A stretch of DNA of 64,000 nt from SAR86 cluster bacterium AG-447-A08 (lineage in GTDB: Bacteria; Pseudomonadota; Gammaproteobacteria; Magnimaribacterales; Magnimaribacteraceae): the NCBI GenBank assembly GCA_003212335.1, contig QCQA01000001.1, positions 1-64,000 on the forward strand, read 5' to 3'. Each line of letters begins with the position of its first letter. The stretch's first letter is position 1. The translations under genes and the position numbers were made by a program. Below the pieces are notes generated by a model that made no database searches, was not told the origin of the DNA, and saw only the letters and a list, made by a program, of their open reading frames with translations. Below are positions 8,955 through 17,976 of the stretch, piece by piece.

Positions 8955-10724
8955 ATGGCTGATAACAGAAAAAAAATCATCATAGGTAATTGCAGTGGAT
9001 TCTATGGAGATCGACTATCAGCTGCCAGAGATATGGTCGACGGTGGGCCTATTGATGTACTCACTGGAGATTATTTAGCTGAGTTAACAATGACTATCCT
9101 ATACAACCAAAAAATGAAAAGAGGAGATGATCAAGGTTATGTAGGTACTTTCTTAAAACAGTTCAAAGATGTAGCAGTTTCTTGCCAAGAGAAAAATATA
9201 AAAATAGTCACGAATGCAGGGGGACTAAATCCCTCTTCTATGGCAGAGAAAATAGAAGAAATTATTCAAGAATTAAATCTTAACTTAAAAGTTGCATATA
9301 TAGATGGAGATGATCTCATTCCAAGAATTGAGGAATTAAAGGAAGCTGACGAACCCCTAGCAAATATAGAAAAAGGTAACTCTTTACATGATTATTCTAA
9401 GAAACCTTTAACTGCTAATGCTTACTTTGGTGCTTGGGGCATAAAGGAAGCTTTAGATGCCGGTGCTGATGTAGTCGTTTGTCCTCGAGTTACTGATGCT
9501 GCTGTAGTTATAGGTCCAGCGGCATGGAAATATAATTGGTCTAGAGACAACTATGATGCTCTAGCAGGAGCCCTTGCAGCTGGCCATATTATTGAATGTG
9601 GAGCCCAGGCAACAGGAGGAAATTACTCCTTTTTTCATGAAGTACCCTCTTTCTTTAATATTGGCTATCCAATAGCAGAAATTTATGAAGATGGTAGTTT
9701 TACAATAACTAAACATCCTGGAACAGGAGGACTTGTTTCAGTAGGCACAGTAACAGCTCAACTACTTTATGAAATAGGCTCTCCAGCTTATATAAACCCC
9801 GATGTAATCGGACATTTTGATACTCTAAAAATGGAACAAGAGGCTGATGATAGAGTGTTCGTTAGCGGCTGCAGAGGATCTAGTGCTCCCAAAACACATA
9901 AAGTTTGTGTAAACCTGGCTGGTGGTTTTAGAAATGGTACGGAAATATTGCTAACAGGGATTGATATTGAAGACAAAGCTAAACTTGTTACTGATTTAAT
10001 ATTCGATAACGTGGGGGGCAAAGATCAGTTTGACCAAGTAGACATTCAATTAATAAGAACTGATCATAACAATCCTGTATCTAATGAAGAAGCTCAAGCA
10101 TCTTTAAGAATCTCCGTGATGTCCCAGAATCCAGATCTTGTTGGACGTCTTTTCAGTGCAAAAATTGTAGAGCTTGGTCTTGCAAGCATACCAGGTTATA
10201 CGGGAAGATCAGGTATGCCTTCAGGTCCATATATTCAATATTGGCCTGCTTTAATCGACAGTAAATACATTAAAGAAAGTGTCCACATAGATGGAAAAAC
10301 AATAGAAGTAACACCCACTAGTCAAATGGATTTTGAAGATATCTATTATCAAAAGGAACCTTACGAAAATAAACTGCCAAATTATGAAAGTTTAATTACA
10401 ACCAAATTTGGAAAGCTTTACGGTACCCGATCTGGAGATAAAGGTGGTTGCGCTAATTTAGGTGTGTGGGCTAAAAATCAGGATGCTTATTCTTACCTGT
10501 ATGATTTTCTCTCAGTGGAAAAGCTAAAAAAACTTTTGCCAGACCTAATGGAATACCAAATAGATAGGTACGAGCTACCTAATATACTTTCATTAAATTT
10601 TTATATTCATGATATTTTGCAAGACGGTGTTTCATCTTCTACTCGTTTAGATGGTCAAGCTAAGTCTCTAGGAGAATATCTAAGAGCTAAAGATGTAGAA
10701 ATTCCTGATTTTTTAACCAATTAA
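8955..10724 (+). CDS. AtuA-like protein (acyclic terpene utilisation family, DUF1446)
   Basis: This 589-residue protein matches the AtuA family: an N-terminal domain of ~450 residues with IIIGNCSGFYGDRLSAARDM, NAGGLNPSSMAEKI and DAGADVVVCPRVTDAAVVIGP, and a C-terminal domain opening with YGTRSGDKGGCANLGVWA. AtuA is required for growth of Pseudomonas on citronellol and geraniol, though its reaction is not settled. It lies 4 bp after the biotin subunit gene and 7 bp before the hydratase, so the four proteins almost certainly act in one pathway. No acyl-CoA dehydrogenase, ligase or lyase of that pathway is present in this window. Confidence 0.88.
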   Translation: MADNRKKIIIGNCSGFYGDRLSAARDMVDGGPIDVLTGDYLAELTMTILYNQKMKRGDDQGYVGTFLKQFKDVAVSCQEKNIKIVTNAGGLNPSSMAEKIEEIIQELNLNLKVAYIDGDDLIPRIEELKEADEPLANIEKGNSLHDYSKKPLTANAYFGAWGIKEALDAGADVVVCPRVTDAAVVIGPAAWKYNWSRDNYDALAGALAAGHIIECGAQATGGNYSFFHEVPSFFNIGYPIAEIYEDGSFTITKHPGTGGLVSVGTVTAQLLYEIGSPAYINPDVIGHFDTLKMEQEADDRVFVSGCRGSSAPKTHKVCVNLAGGFRNGTEILLTGIDIEDKAKLVTDLIFDNVGGKDQFDQVDIQLIRTDHNNPVSNEEAQASLRISVMSQNPDLVGRLFSAKIVELGLASIPGYTGRSGMPSGPYIQYWPALIDSKYIKESVHIDGKTIEVTPTSQMDFEDIYYQKEPYENKLPNYESLITTKFGKLYGTRSGDKGGCANLGVWAKNQDAYSYLYDFLSVEKLKKLLPDLMEYQIDRYELPNILSLNFYIHDILQDGVSSSTRLDGQAKSLGEYLRAKDVEIPDFLTN

Positions 10725-10731
10725 TAGAAAG

Positions 10732-11520
10732 ATGAGTAAAGATTTGTCCCTTGAAGGTTTAGTTTTCCAAGCTACTAAAATTGATATTGATGAAAATGTC
10801 CTAACGATCACTTTAAACAGGCCTGAGAAAAAGAACGCCCTCAATAACGTTATGATGAATGAAATTTGTTATGCATTAAGTTATGCAAAACAAGAAAGAA
10901 TGATCAGAGTGGTAGTAATCGCTGCAGAAGGAGATGTCTTTTGTGCGGGTGCTGACCTTAGAAGAGAGAAAGCTGAATCAAATGTGCCTAAGATAGAGGG
11001 TTCAGATGATATAAGCATGCTTATCAGGCATCTCTACAAACCCGTAATCTGCAAAATACAAGGGTCTGTTCATGCAGGTGCCCTTCTCATGGTAACGAAC
11101 TGCACTCATGCCATTGCTGTAGATGATGCAAAGTTTTCTGCTCCTGAAATCTTAAGAGGAGTTTGGCCTCACATGGTCATGGCGGGGCTATTCAGGGTAA
11201 TGCCTAAAAGAGCTGGCTTAGACTTTTGCATGAGAGGTCAGGCGATAGATGCAAAGAAAGCAGAGGAATGGGGACTTATAAATGAATCAGTTCCTCGGGA
11301 TAAACTGGATGAAGCAGTTGACCAGCTTGCTAAAGACCTTGCAAATCTGGCTCCTGGAACAATGCAGTTTGGATTAGAAGCTTATGTCAAACAAGACGCA
11401 ATGAATTTTGATGATGCTTTGCCCTATCTCGGAAAAAAAAGTGCCGAAACATTTGCAGGTCCTGATGCTCAAGAAGGAATTGCTGCATTCCTTGAAAAAA
11501 GAGAACCTAAGTGGGATTAG
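10732..11520 (+). CDS. Enoyl-CoA hydratase/isomerase family protein
   Basis: A crotonase-fold protein of 262 residues with the acyl-CoA-binding start LTITLNRPEKKNALN, the oxyanion-hole region AAEGDVFCAGADL (~residues 63-75) and a second oxyanion segment IQGSVHAGALLM. One classical catalytic Glu position lies around SAPEILRGVWPHM. As the last gene of the carboxylase operon it would hydrate the 3-methylglutaconyl-CoA-like product of the carboxylase (the AtuE or LiuC role); the exact substrate is inference. Its last 14 bp overlap the end of the convergent transporter gene. Confidence 0.88.
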   Translation: MSKDLSLEGLVFQATKIDIDENVLTITLNRPEKKNALNNVMMNEICYALSYAKQERMIRVVVIAAEGDVFCAGADLRREKAESNVPKIEGSDDISMLIRHLYKPVICKIQGSVHAGALLMVTNCTHAIAVDDAKFSAPEILRGVWPHMVMAGLFRVMPKRAGLDFCMRGQAIDAKKAEEWGLINESVPRDKLDEAVDQLAKDLANLAPGTMQFGLEAYVKQDAMNFDDALPYLGKKSAETFAGPDAQEGIAAFLEKREPKWD

Positions 11521-12394
11521 TCTTTTTTGTAGCCATATATATAGCCATCAAAACAATCAAACCACCTAAGAGCTGAAGTGGGCTTAGTATTTCTTTAAGA
11601 AGAAACCAACCATAAAATGCTGCTGCTACAGGCTGCATCAACAAAACCAGAGAAGATAAATGTGCGCTCACCTTAGAAATTCCAGATGTAATCATTCCTT
11701 GAGCAATAGTTTGTGAAAAGATTGCATAAGAAATAAGAATTAAAAATTCGCTCCAGCCTATTCTTAAATCTTTCGTCTCAATTACACTTATTGGTAGTAA
11801 GCATATGGTAGTTACGACTGTAACCAAAAATAAGGTTCTGGCAGGTTTTAAAGCATGAGTAAGATCTTTTATGGACATTATGTAGCCGGCATAGAAAACT
11901 GCAGCCGCTAGTCCTAAAGTATCTCCAAAAACCATCATCTCTTCTCCAGGTAGAACGACCATTAAGACGCCAATTAAAGCTAGCATAAGGGTTAAAATAA
12001 AAGATATCTGAATTTGATAGCCAAGGAAGAGGATACCAAAAATTACAACAAAAACAGGTGCTGTATTAGCCATTAGAGTAGCATTTGCCACTGAAGTAAA
12101 TGATAGGGACCAGTTCCAAATTGACATGTCCAGGGCAAAGCATAAACCTCCTAAAATTAGAAAAAATTTATTCCTTCTATTCCAAACAATATTAGATGAC
12201 TCATCCTTCTCTTGATACTTCATCCAAAGATATAAAAACGGTAATGCGAATAATGATCTATAAAAAGCTATCAAGGATGGAGAAGATTCGCTTATTTTGA
12301 CAAAAATACCAGAACCCCCAAGCATTGAGGCTCCAATTAACAAGAGCAGCACTCCTTTAAATAGATCTTTGGATATATTTTTATCTTCGCTCAA
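11507..12394 (-). CDS. EamA/DMT-family transporter
   Basis: A 295-residue membrane protein with about ten transmembrane segments in two EamA repeats, typical of drug/metabolite exporters (first helix KGVLLLLIGASMLGGSGIFV, then FYRSLFALPFLYLW). The start is TTG 12394: an in-frame stop lies just upstream and the next Met (residue ~19) would remove part of the first helix. A TATAAC hexamer ends 8 bases before the TTG, so the mRNA may be leaderless. The start codon is only 24 bp from the divergent xseA start. The substrate is unknown. Confidence 0.85.
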   Translation of the reverse strand: MSEDKNISKDLFKGVLLLLIGASMLGGSGIFVKISESSPSLIAFYRSLFALPFLYLWMKYQEKDESSNIVWNRRNKFFLILGGLCFALDMSIWNWSLSFTSVANATLMANTAPVFVVIFGILFLGYQIQISFILTLMLALIGVLMVVLPGEEMMVFGDTLGLAAAVFYAGYIMSIKDLTHALKPARTLFLVTVVTTICLLPISVIETKDLRIGWSEFLILISYAIFSQTIAQGMITSGISKVSAHLSSLVLLMQPVAAAFYGWFLLKEILSPLQLLGGLIVLMAIYMATKKTNPT

Positions 12395-12402
12395 ATTCTT
12401 AA

Positions 12403-12410
12403 GTTATACT
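12403..12410. promoter_or_regulatory. Overlapping divergent -10 boxes between eamA-type gene and xseA
   Basis: The 8 bases GTTATACT contain TATACT (12405-12410) for the + strand and TATAAC (12408-12403) for the - strand. Each ends exactly 8 bases before the start codon it would serve (ATG 12419 and TTG 12394). Confidence 0.5.
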
Positions 12411-12418
12411 TTTGTTCA

Positions 12419-13768
12419 ATGTTTCAAGATCCCTCGAATAATCAAGAAATAATTTCTGTATCGGATATAAATAACCTTGCTAAAGGTTTGCTAGAAAAGG
12501 ATCTATCTAACGTCTGGATACAGGGTGAAATCTCTAGCTTCACTGCCCATGGATCAGGTCATTGGTACTTTACCATAAAAGACAATAAGTCTTCTTTAAG
12601 CTGTGTAATGTTTAAATTTGAAAATCAGAATGTCCTTTTTGACCCAAAAGTTGGAGATGAACTTATCTTAAATGGGAACATAAGTATCTATGCTCCGTCG
12701 GGTAGATATCAATTTAATGTAAAGCACATAGAGGTATTTGGTGAAGGGGCATTACTTAAGGCATATGAAGATCTTAAAAAGAAATTAGAAAACGAGGGTT
12801 TGTTTAATCAAGAGAGTAAAAAAGATATCCCTTCATTTCCTCTCTCTGTCGCCGTGATTACATCTGAAACGGGCGCGGTATTTAAAGATATTATCAATGT
12901 TCTGAAAAGAAGATCTCCTCTGATTAAACTCACCTTAATTAAATCTAAAGTTCAAGGCAAAACTGCTGACAAAGAAATTACTCAAGCAATAAGGCAAGCC
13001 AATTCTTCTGATTCATTTGACCTTATCATACTGGCTAGAGGCGGCGGCTCAATAGAAGATCTTTGGTGTTTTAATATGGAGTCTGTTGCTCGAGAAATCC
13101 ATAAATCCAATCTTCCAATTATCAGTGCAGTAGGACATGAAACAGATTTTACAATAGCCGATTTTGTTTCGGACCTAAGAGCGCCAACTCCTTCAGCCGC
13201 TGCTGAAATAATTAGCCAGTCTCACTCTAATTTATTGGAAGAAGTAAAAAGACATGAAGAAAATTTACAAAGAGAAATTTCAAAAAAATTAAGTCTTCAT
13301 AAAGATGATTTAGATCATAAAGTTGCTCTATTGAGACATCCAGGTGACAAACTAAGAGAAACAACACAAAAAATTGATAACCTTGAAATTAGACTAAAAG
13401 ACTTATTAATCAACACAGCATTAGAAAAGAAAAACAACTTGGCAGGAAAGATTTCTGCCTTAAAGAATTCATCTTTATTGACAAATATTAAATCTAATCA
13501 AAATCAAATTAAACTGACTTCAATCAATTTACACAACTTAATTAAGGGTAACATAGAACAAAATAAGACATTCTTTCTTAGCAAGATTAGTACTCTGGAG
13601 GCAGTAAGTCCGCTTGCCGTCCTTGCTAGAGGATATTCAATTATCACCAATGAAGAAAATAAAATAATTTCTTCTGCTGAAAGTTTAAAAAAAGATCAAA
13701 AAATAAAGGCTAGATTTAAAGAAGGAAAAATCTTAGCAAAAGTATTACAACAACTAGATGAAGACTAG
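12419..13768 (+). CDS. xseA: Exodeoxyribonuclease VII large subunit
   Basis: XseA is the catalytic subunit of exonuclease VII, a metal-independent single-strand DNase. The 449 residues show an N-terminal OB fold (VSDINNLAKGLLEKDLSNVW, GEISSFTAHGSGHWYFTIKD), then the catalytic domain with SFPLSVAVITSETGAVFKDI, ILARGGGSIEDLWCFN and SAVGHETDFTIADFVSDLRAPTPSAAAE, then a long coiled-coil region and a C-terminal LARGYSII segment. Length and motifs fit an intact enzyme. No xseB is present here. It overlaps the next gene by 11 bp and has no Shine-Dalgarno sequence; a -10 box 8 bases upstream suggests a leaderless message. Confidence 0.95.
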   Translation: MFQDPSNNQEIISVSDINNLAKGLLEKDLSNVWIQGEISSFTAHGSGHWYFTIKDNKSSLSCVMFKFENQNVLFDPKVGDELILNGNISIYAPSGRYQFNVKHIEVFGEGALLKAYEDLKKKLENEGLFNQESKKDIPSFPLSVAVITSETGAVFKDIINVLKRRSPLIKLTLIKSKVQGKTADKEITQAIRQANSSDSFDLIILARGGGSIEDLWCFNMESVAREIHKSNLPIISAVGHETDFTIADFVSDLRAPTPSAAAEIISQSHSNLLEEVKRHEENLQREISKKLSLHKDDLDHKVALLRHPGDKLRETTQKIDNLEIRLKDLLINTALEKKNNLAGKISALKNSSLLTNIKSNQNQIKLTSINLHNLIKGNIEQNKTFFLSKISTLEAVSPLAVLARGYSIITNEENKIISSAESLKKDQKIKARFKEGKILAKVLQQLDED

Positions 13769-14600
13769 GCTTCTAACTTTAATCACATTAGTAACAACTT
13801 CTTGCGCTAACCTACCCTATCAAACAACTTCTTCTAAATGTCTTTTTCCAATAGATAGTGCTTATTTAGGAGGCTTAATTAACTATTCTCTAGATGTTGA
13901 TGAAATTGATTCAGAAGAAAGATTGGAACTTGAAGATTTAACCTTTGCAACTTGCAAATCAGGTTCTAAATTATTAATTCTAGCTCCTGTGCCCTTGGCA
14001 TATCCAGAAAAGAAAGTTCAACTCACTCTATCTAATAAAGTTATCGCGTCTATTAAAATAGCCGATAAATCCTACAGAGAGTCTAGAATAGAAATACAGA
14101 ATAATAATTTTGTAAATCCTTCTGAAGTCACACAAAAAAGAATTAAAAAAGAATATACCTTAGGTCAAAAAGCGAAAAATACTTTTACTCGAGAAGAAGT
14201 TAAACAGGTCATGATGGATAAACCTCTCAAGGGTATAATTAGTAGCGAATTTGGAGTGAAAAGGTTTATAAATGGTCAGCCAAGAAATAGGCATATAGGT
14301 CTAGATATTGCTGCTAGCGAGGGCACTCCAGTTCAAGTTCCGTTAGCAGGTAATATAATCCTTTCAGATAATTTCTTTTATAAAGGTAATGTAGTTTATA
14401 TTGATCATGGGGATGGCTTGGTGAGCAGTTATTCTCATTTAAGCAGCAGGGCTGTTGATGTAGGTCAAGTAGTTTCTTCAGGAGAGGTTCTAGGATTTGT
14501 AGGGAGCACAGGAAGAGTGACTGGTCCTCATCTACATTGGGAAGTCTTTTATCTTGGCATACCAATCAATCCAGAGATATTCCTTAAAATAAAATATTAG
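13758..14600 (+). CDS. M23-family peptidase, probable lipoprotein (LytM/NlpD-like)
   Basis: A 280-residue exported protein with a short signal ending in VTTSC, a plausible lipoprotein site. The C-terminal ~140 residues form a LytM/M23 domain: zinc-binding and catalytic residues lie in HIGLDIAAS, HGDGLVSSYSHL and GPHLHWEV, so it should be an active glycyl/DAP endopeptidase on peptidoglycan. The N-terminal region (KKVQLTLSNKVIASIKI) resembles the beta domain of this subgroup. Its start lies inside the last 11 bp of xseA, and it converges on the TlpA-like gene with a 4-bp overlap. Confidence 0.9.
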   Translation: MKTRLLTLITLVTTSCANLPYQTTSSKCLFPIDSAYLGGLINYSLDVDEIDSEERLELEDLTFATCKSGSKLLILAPVPLAYPEKKVQLTLSNKVIASIKIADKSYRESRIEIQNNNFVNPSEVTQKRIKKEYTLGQKAKNTFTREEVKQVMMDKPLKGIISSEFGVKRFINGQPRNRHIGLDIAASEGTPVQVPLAGNIILSDNFFYKGNVVYIDHGDGLVSSYSHLSSRAVDVGQVVSSGEVLGFVGSTGRVTGPHLHWEVFYLGIPINPEIFLKIKY

Positions 14601-15058
14601 TCAAAGATGAGTGCTTCAAGACTTTCTTGGGTTTGAGGTCCAATTAAAGTATGAATAAGAATTCCTTCAGGGTTGATAATATAAGTCGCGGGTAAGCTGG
14701 GTGGTGCTTCCCATCCAAATAATATTCCTGGGTCAGTTAAGATACTAGGGACATTGACTCCAAACCTGATGATCTGACTCTGGAGCTCTTCGCCTTCTAA
14801 CCTGTCAAAGTTATAAGTAAGTACGAGCGCCCTATCCTCATTATCATTATAAAAATTTTCTAGTTCAGGCATTTCTTTTATACAAGGAGGGCACCAATCA
14901 GCCCAGTAATTTACAATGAGCCATCTCCCCAAAAAATCATCTAATTTTCCTGAACTACCATCTACCAACCTATAATCTGGTTCGGAACATGAACTTAAAA
15001 TCAATATAAGATATGTAAGAAAAAAGTATTTAGTCTTGTAATATAGGTTTTTTAACAT
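14597..15058 (-). CDS. TlpA/ResA-like thioredoxin-fold lipoprotein
   Basis: A 153-residue extracytoplasmic thiol-disulfide protein. The signal FFLTYLILILSSC ends in a good lipobox with Cys ~23. The thioredoxin fold carries the redox motif WADWCPPCIKEMPEL and the cis-Pro region SLPATYIINPEG. Such proteins reduce disulfides in the periplasm, for example for cytochrome c maturation; the partner is not evident. The start codon is only 18 bp from the divergent arsC-like gene, so both promoters overlap the opposite gene's start. Confidence 0.88.
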   Translation of the reverse strand: MLKNLYYKTKYFFLTYLILILSSCSEPDYRLVDGSSGKLDDFLGRWLIVNYWADWCPPCIKEMPELENFYNDNEDRALVLTYNFDRLEGEELQSQIIRFGVNVPSILTDPGILFGWEAPPSLPATYIINPEGILIHTLIGPQTQESLEALIFD

Positions 15059-15076
15059 AATTCAATAAATTTACTG

Positions 15077-15433
15077 ATGAACAATTTTACCATTTACCAC
15101 AATCCAAGGTGCAGCAAATCTAGACAAACTTTAGAATTACTCAAAGAAAATAATATTGAACCTGAAATTATCCTGTATCTCGAGAACCCTCCTTCTGAAG
15201 AGAAACTTACAGAGCTTATTGATCTTTTAGGAATCAATCCTAGGGATTTACTTAGAAAGGGTGAAGAAGAATATAAAACTCACAACCTTAGAGATGAAAG
15301 CTTAAAAGGCAAAGATATAATCAAGATTATGTCTGAGAATCCGAAACTAATTGAAAGACCAATTGTTATCTCAAAAAATAAGGCTATCATTGGCAGGCCT
15401 CCAGAAAATGTGCTGATGTTAATCAATCAATAA
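15077..15433 (+). CDS. arsC: ArsC-family arsenate reductase (glutaredoxin type)
   Basis: A 118-residue thioredoxin-fold protein opening with IYHNPRCSKSRQTLELL, the catalytic Cys-loop of the glutaredoxin-dependent arsenate reductase family, and later LIERPIVI, where the Arg stabilises the thiolate. Proteins of this family may reduce arsenate or have other thiol roles (Spx/YffB branch); the CSKSR loop and the RPIV segment fit ArsC best. No ars transporter or regulator is nearby. The next gene, sppA, begins 4 bp later. Confidence 0.85.
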   Translation: MNNFTIYHNPRCSKSRQTLELLKENNIEPEIILYLENPPSEEKLTELIDLLGINPRDLLRKGEEEYKTHNLRDESLKGKDIIKIMSENPKLIERPIVISKNKAIIGRPPENVLMLINQ

Positions 15434-15437
15434 AATT

Positions 15438-17273
15438 ATGGAACAAAAAACTTTTTTTGAAAAATTCAAAAAAAATCCTCTTTTTTGGATTTTTTCTGGC
15501 GAATTATTTTTCCTATCATTGAACATAATCTTCTTAATTGCGCTGTTAGTAGGTTTGATTTCATTTATCAGTTCTATATTCGTAGATGATTTCGATGATC
15601 CTACCGATAAAGCACTAGTAATTAGGCCTATGGGCCCTATCGTTGAGCAAGTAGCTGGTTCGAATGATCCTATCGACAACCTGAGTGGTAATTTACCAAG
15701 AGAACTTTATGTGGGTGATCTATTAGAAGTGTTAGACGCAGCAGCTTCAGATCAAAGAGTTCAGAATATTATTCTAAGCTTGGATAACATAGATGGGACA
15801 GGCCAGGCTGTACTTTATGATGTAGGCAATGCTCTTCAAAAACTTCAAGAAGCAGATAAAAATATTATTGCTGTGGGTGATTACTATACGAGAAGTGGTT
15901 ATTACCTGGCGTCTTTTGCTGACGAAATCATTATGAATACAGATGGAATTGTAGAAATGTATGGCTTTGGAAGAAGCAGGCTATTTTACAAGTCCTTCTT
16001 AGATAAAATAAAAGTGGATTTCAATATATTTAGAGTCGGAACTTTTAAATCTGCGGTTGAACCTTACTTAGGTAATGAAATGTCTGAAGCCGCAAAAGAA
16101 GCTAATCTTGCTTATCTGGACATTCTTTGGAGTTCTTACAAAGATGTTATTTCAAAAAATAGAAATATGTCTTCTGAACAAATACAGTTTTTAGTGGATA
16201 ATGCCGATACGATCCTAACTGAAGAAGGCATATCAAGTGCTGAAGCAATCTTAAATTATGGGCTTGTAGACAAACTAATGCCCAGGACTAAAACAAGAAA
16301 TTACTTTAAAGACCTTTTTGGTGAATCAGACGATAAATCGAGTTTCGCTCAAATTTCAGGATTTGAATACTTCAGACTGATTCAATCAGAAAAAAATGTT
16401 GAATCTGCTGAAGATAAAATTGCAGTTGTAGTAGCTAGAGGAACTATCGTCGATGGTGTGCAACCTCCTGGCATGATAGGTGGAGACTCTACTTCTAGGT
16501 TGATACGTGAAGCTCATGAAGATGAAGATGTTAAAGCCATAGTCTTGAGAGTTGACTCTGGTGGTGGTGGAGTTTTTGCTTCTGAACAAATAAGAGTAGA
16601 ACTCTTAGAAGCAAAAGAAAAAGGACTGACAATTATTGCGTCTATGGGCAATGTTGCTGCATCAGGAGGTTATTGGATTTCTGCTAACGCTCATGAAATT
16701 TGGGCATCTCACAATACTATTACTGGATCTATTGGAATCTTCGGAATATTGCCTACTTTTGACAGAGCACTGAATGAGATTGGAATAAATAGTGACGGTG
16801 TTAATACCTCTAGATTAGATCTTTCAGGGGATCCAACAAGTCCACTTGATGAAGGATTATCTAAGATTATTCAAAGCGAAATAGAATACGGCTATAAGCG
16901 ATTTATAGGATTAGTTAGCGAAGCTAGAGAAATTCCTATAGAGGAAGTAGATAAAATTGCTCAAGGTAGAGTTTGGGCAGGCTCTAAAGCTTTAGAGCTT
17001 GGCTTGATTGATAATATTGGTAACCTTCAAATGGCAATTGAAAGAGCTGCCGAGCTTGCAGGGATTGATGAATATAGTTCCTATTATCCAGAACAAGAAG
17101 TTAATTGGAGGGAGCAAATTTTTAATAGACTTTCAGGATATATTGGTTGGGCTTTTCCTTCCTTTATCAAAGACAATATCCTGATAAAGGAAACTGTGAA
17201 AATTTTACAGGATGTAGATAAACTCAATGATCCTAAGGGCATGTATATTATCTGTGAAGACTGTCAGATTTAG
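15438..17273 (+). CDS. sppA: Signal peptide peptidase SppA, 67-kDa type
   Basis: An inner-membrane serine protease that degrades cleaved signal peptides. The 611 residues begin with a cytoplasmic stretch and one transmembrane helix (LNIIFLIALLVGLISFISSIF), followed by two tandem S49 domains as in E. coli SppA. The N-terminal domain supplies the catalytic Lys (RVGTFKSAVEP) and the C-terminal domain the Ser (MGNVAASGGYWISANA, GSIGIFG). Both are intact. The 3' end overlaps the convergent hda gene by 26 bp. Confidence 0.93.
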   Translation: MEQKTFFEKFKKNPLFWIFSGELFFLSLNIIFLIALLVGLISFISSIFVDDFDDPTDKALVIRPMGPIVEQVAGSNDPIDNLSGNLPRELYVGDLLEVLDAAASDQRVQNIILSLDNIDGTGQAVLYDVGNALQKLQEADKNIIAVGDYYTRSGYYLASFADEIIMNTDGIVEMYGFGRSRLFYKSFLDKIKVDFNIFRVGTFKSAVEPYLGNEMSEAAKEANLAYLDILWSSYKDVISKNRNMSSEQIQFLVDNADTILTEEGISSAEAILNYGLVDKLMPRTKTRNYFKDLFGESDDKSSFAQISGFEYFRLIQSEKNVESAEDKIAVVVARGTIVDGVQPPGMIGGDSTSRLIREAHEDEDVKAIVLRVDSGGGGVFASEQIRVELLEAKEKGLTIIASMGNVAASGGYWISANAHEIWASHNTITGSIGIFGILPTFDRALNEIGINSDGVNTSRLDLSGDPTSPLDEGLSKIIQSEIEYGYKRFIGLVSEAREIPIEEVDKIAQGRVWAGSKALELGLIDNIGNLQMAIERAAELAGIDEYSSYYPEQEVNWREQIFNRLSGYIGWAFPSFIKDNILIKETVKILQDVDKLNDPKGMYIICEDCQI

Positions 17274-17976
17274 TTTGTAATAACTCTCTTACTAAGGATG
17301 GGGTTACTTTTCTCTTTTTCTTAAGAGAATAAATATCTAATTCATTAATAAGCTTTAATAAATCAGATAGGCTTCTTGAAGTGTGACTGACAATGTAGTC
17401 TATTGTTTTTTCATCTAAATGGATTCCTTTTCTTTTGGATGATTGAGAAAGGGCCTCTTTTTTTTCTTCATCTGTGATTTCAGGTATTTCGATCGCAGTG
17501 AAATAAGATAATCTTGATTTTAAGTCCATCAACTCGATTTTTAGATCTTTTGAAACTAAATTTGATGATAAGTAAATCTTTGTCTTGCTAGAAAGAGCTT
17601 CGTTGATGAGAGAAAATAATGCTATCTCCCAATCAGTTTCTTGAGGTAGGTGATCTATCTTTTCGATAAGTATGACTTCTAAGGTACCTAGATTCTTAAA
17701 AATATCTGGAGAGGTTATCCTATTATCATCAAAAGAGAGGTGGAGAGTCTTCATATCCCGATTGATAAACTCTCTATGAAGGGCTTGCATTAAATATGAC
17801 TTACCTACTCCTTCAAGGCCCCATAAATAAAAGAGATTAGAAACAGAATCTTCTATCAAAGTACTTTTTAAGAACTCTAAGGAATTGCGATTGCTATCAC
17901 ATTTTATAAATTTATCTAAGCTTACAGAATCATCTAATTTTATATTTAGGTTAAGCTGATCAGGTGGTTGATTCAT
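17248..17976 (-). CDS. hda: DnaA regulatory inactivator Hda
   Basis: Hda promotes hydrolysis of DnaA-bound ATP together with the sliding clamp and so limits replication initiation. The 242 residues contain an AAA+ domain like DnaA domain III, with Walker A GLEGVGKSYLMQAL and Walker-B/sensor stretches (VILIEKIDHLP). The N-terminus has PDQLNLNIKL; the QLNL segment fits the clamp-binding motif of Hda. The DnaA DNA-binding domain is absent. It lies directly downstream (4-bp overlap) of a phosphatidyltransferase gene and a DUF2066 gene, a typical gammaproteobacterial setting. Confidence 0.88.
   Translation of the reverse strand: MNQPPDQLNLNIKLDDSVSLDKFIKCDSNRNSLEFLKSTLIEDSVSNLFYLWGLEGVGKSYLMQALHREFINRDMKTLHLSFDDNRITSPDIFKNLGTLEVILIEKIDHLPQETDWEIALFSLINEALSSKTKIYLSSNLVSKDLKIELMDLKSRLSYFTAIEIPEITDEEKKEALSQSSKRKGIHLDEKTIDYIVSHTSRSLSDLLKLINELDIYSLKKKRKVTPSLVRELLQTKSDSLHR

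Noticed and set aside
12302-12340. An internal Met (residue ~19) as start of the EamA transporter
   Set aside because: It would cut the first membrane helix; the TTG at 12394 keeps it and is correctly spaced from a -10 box.
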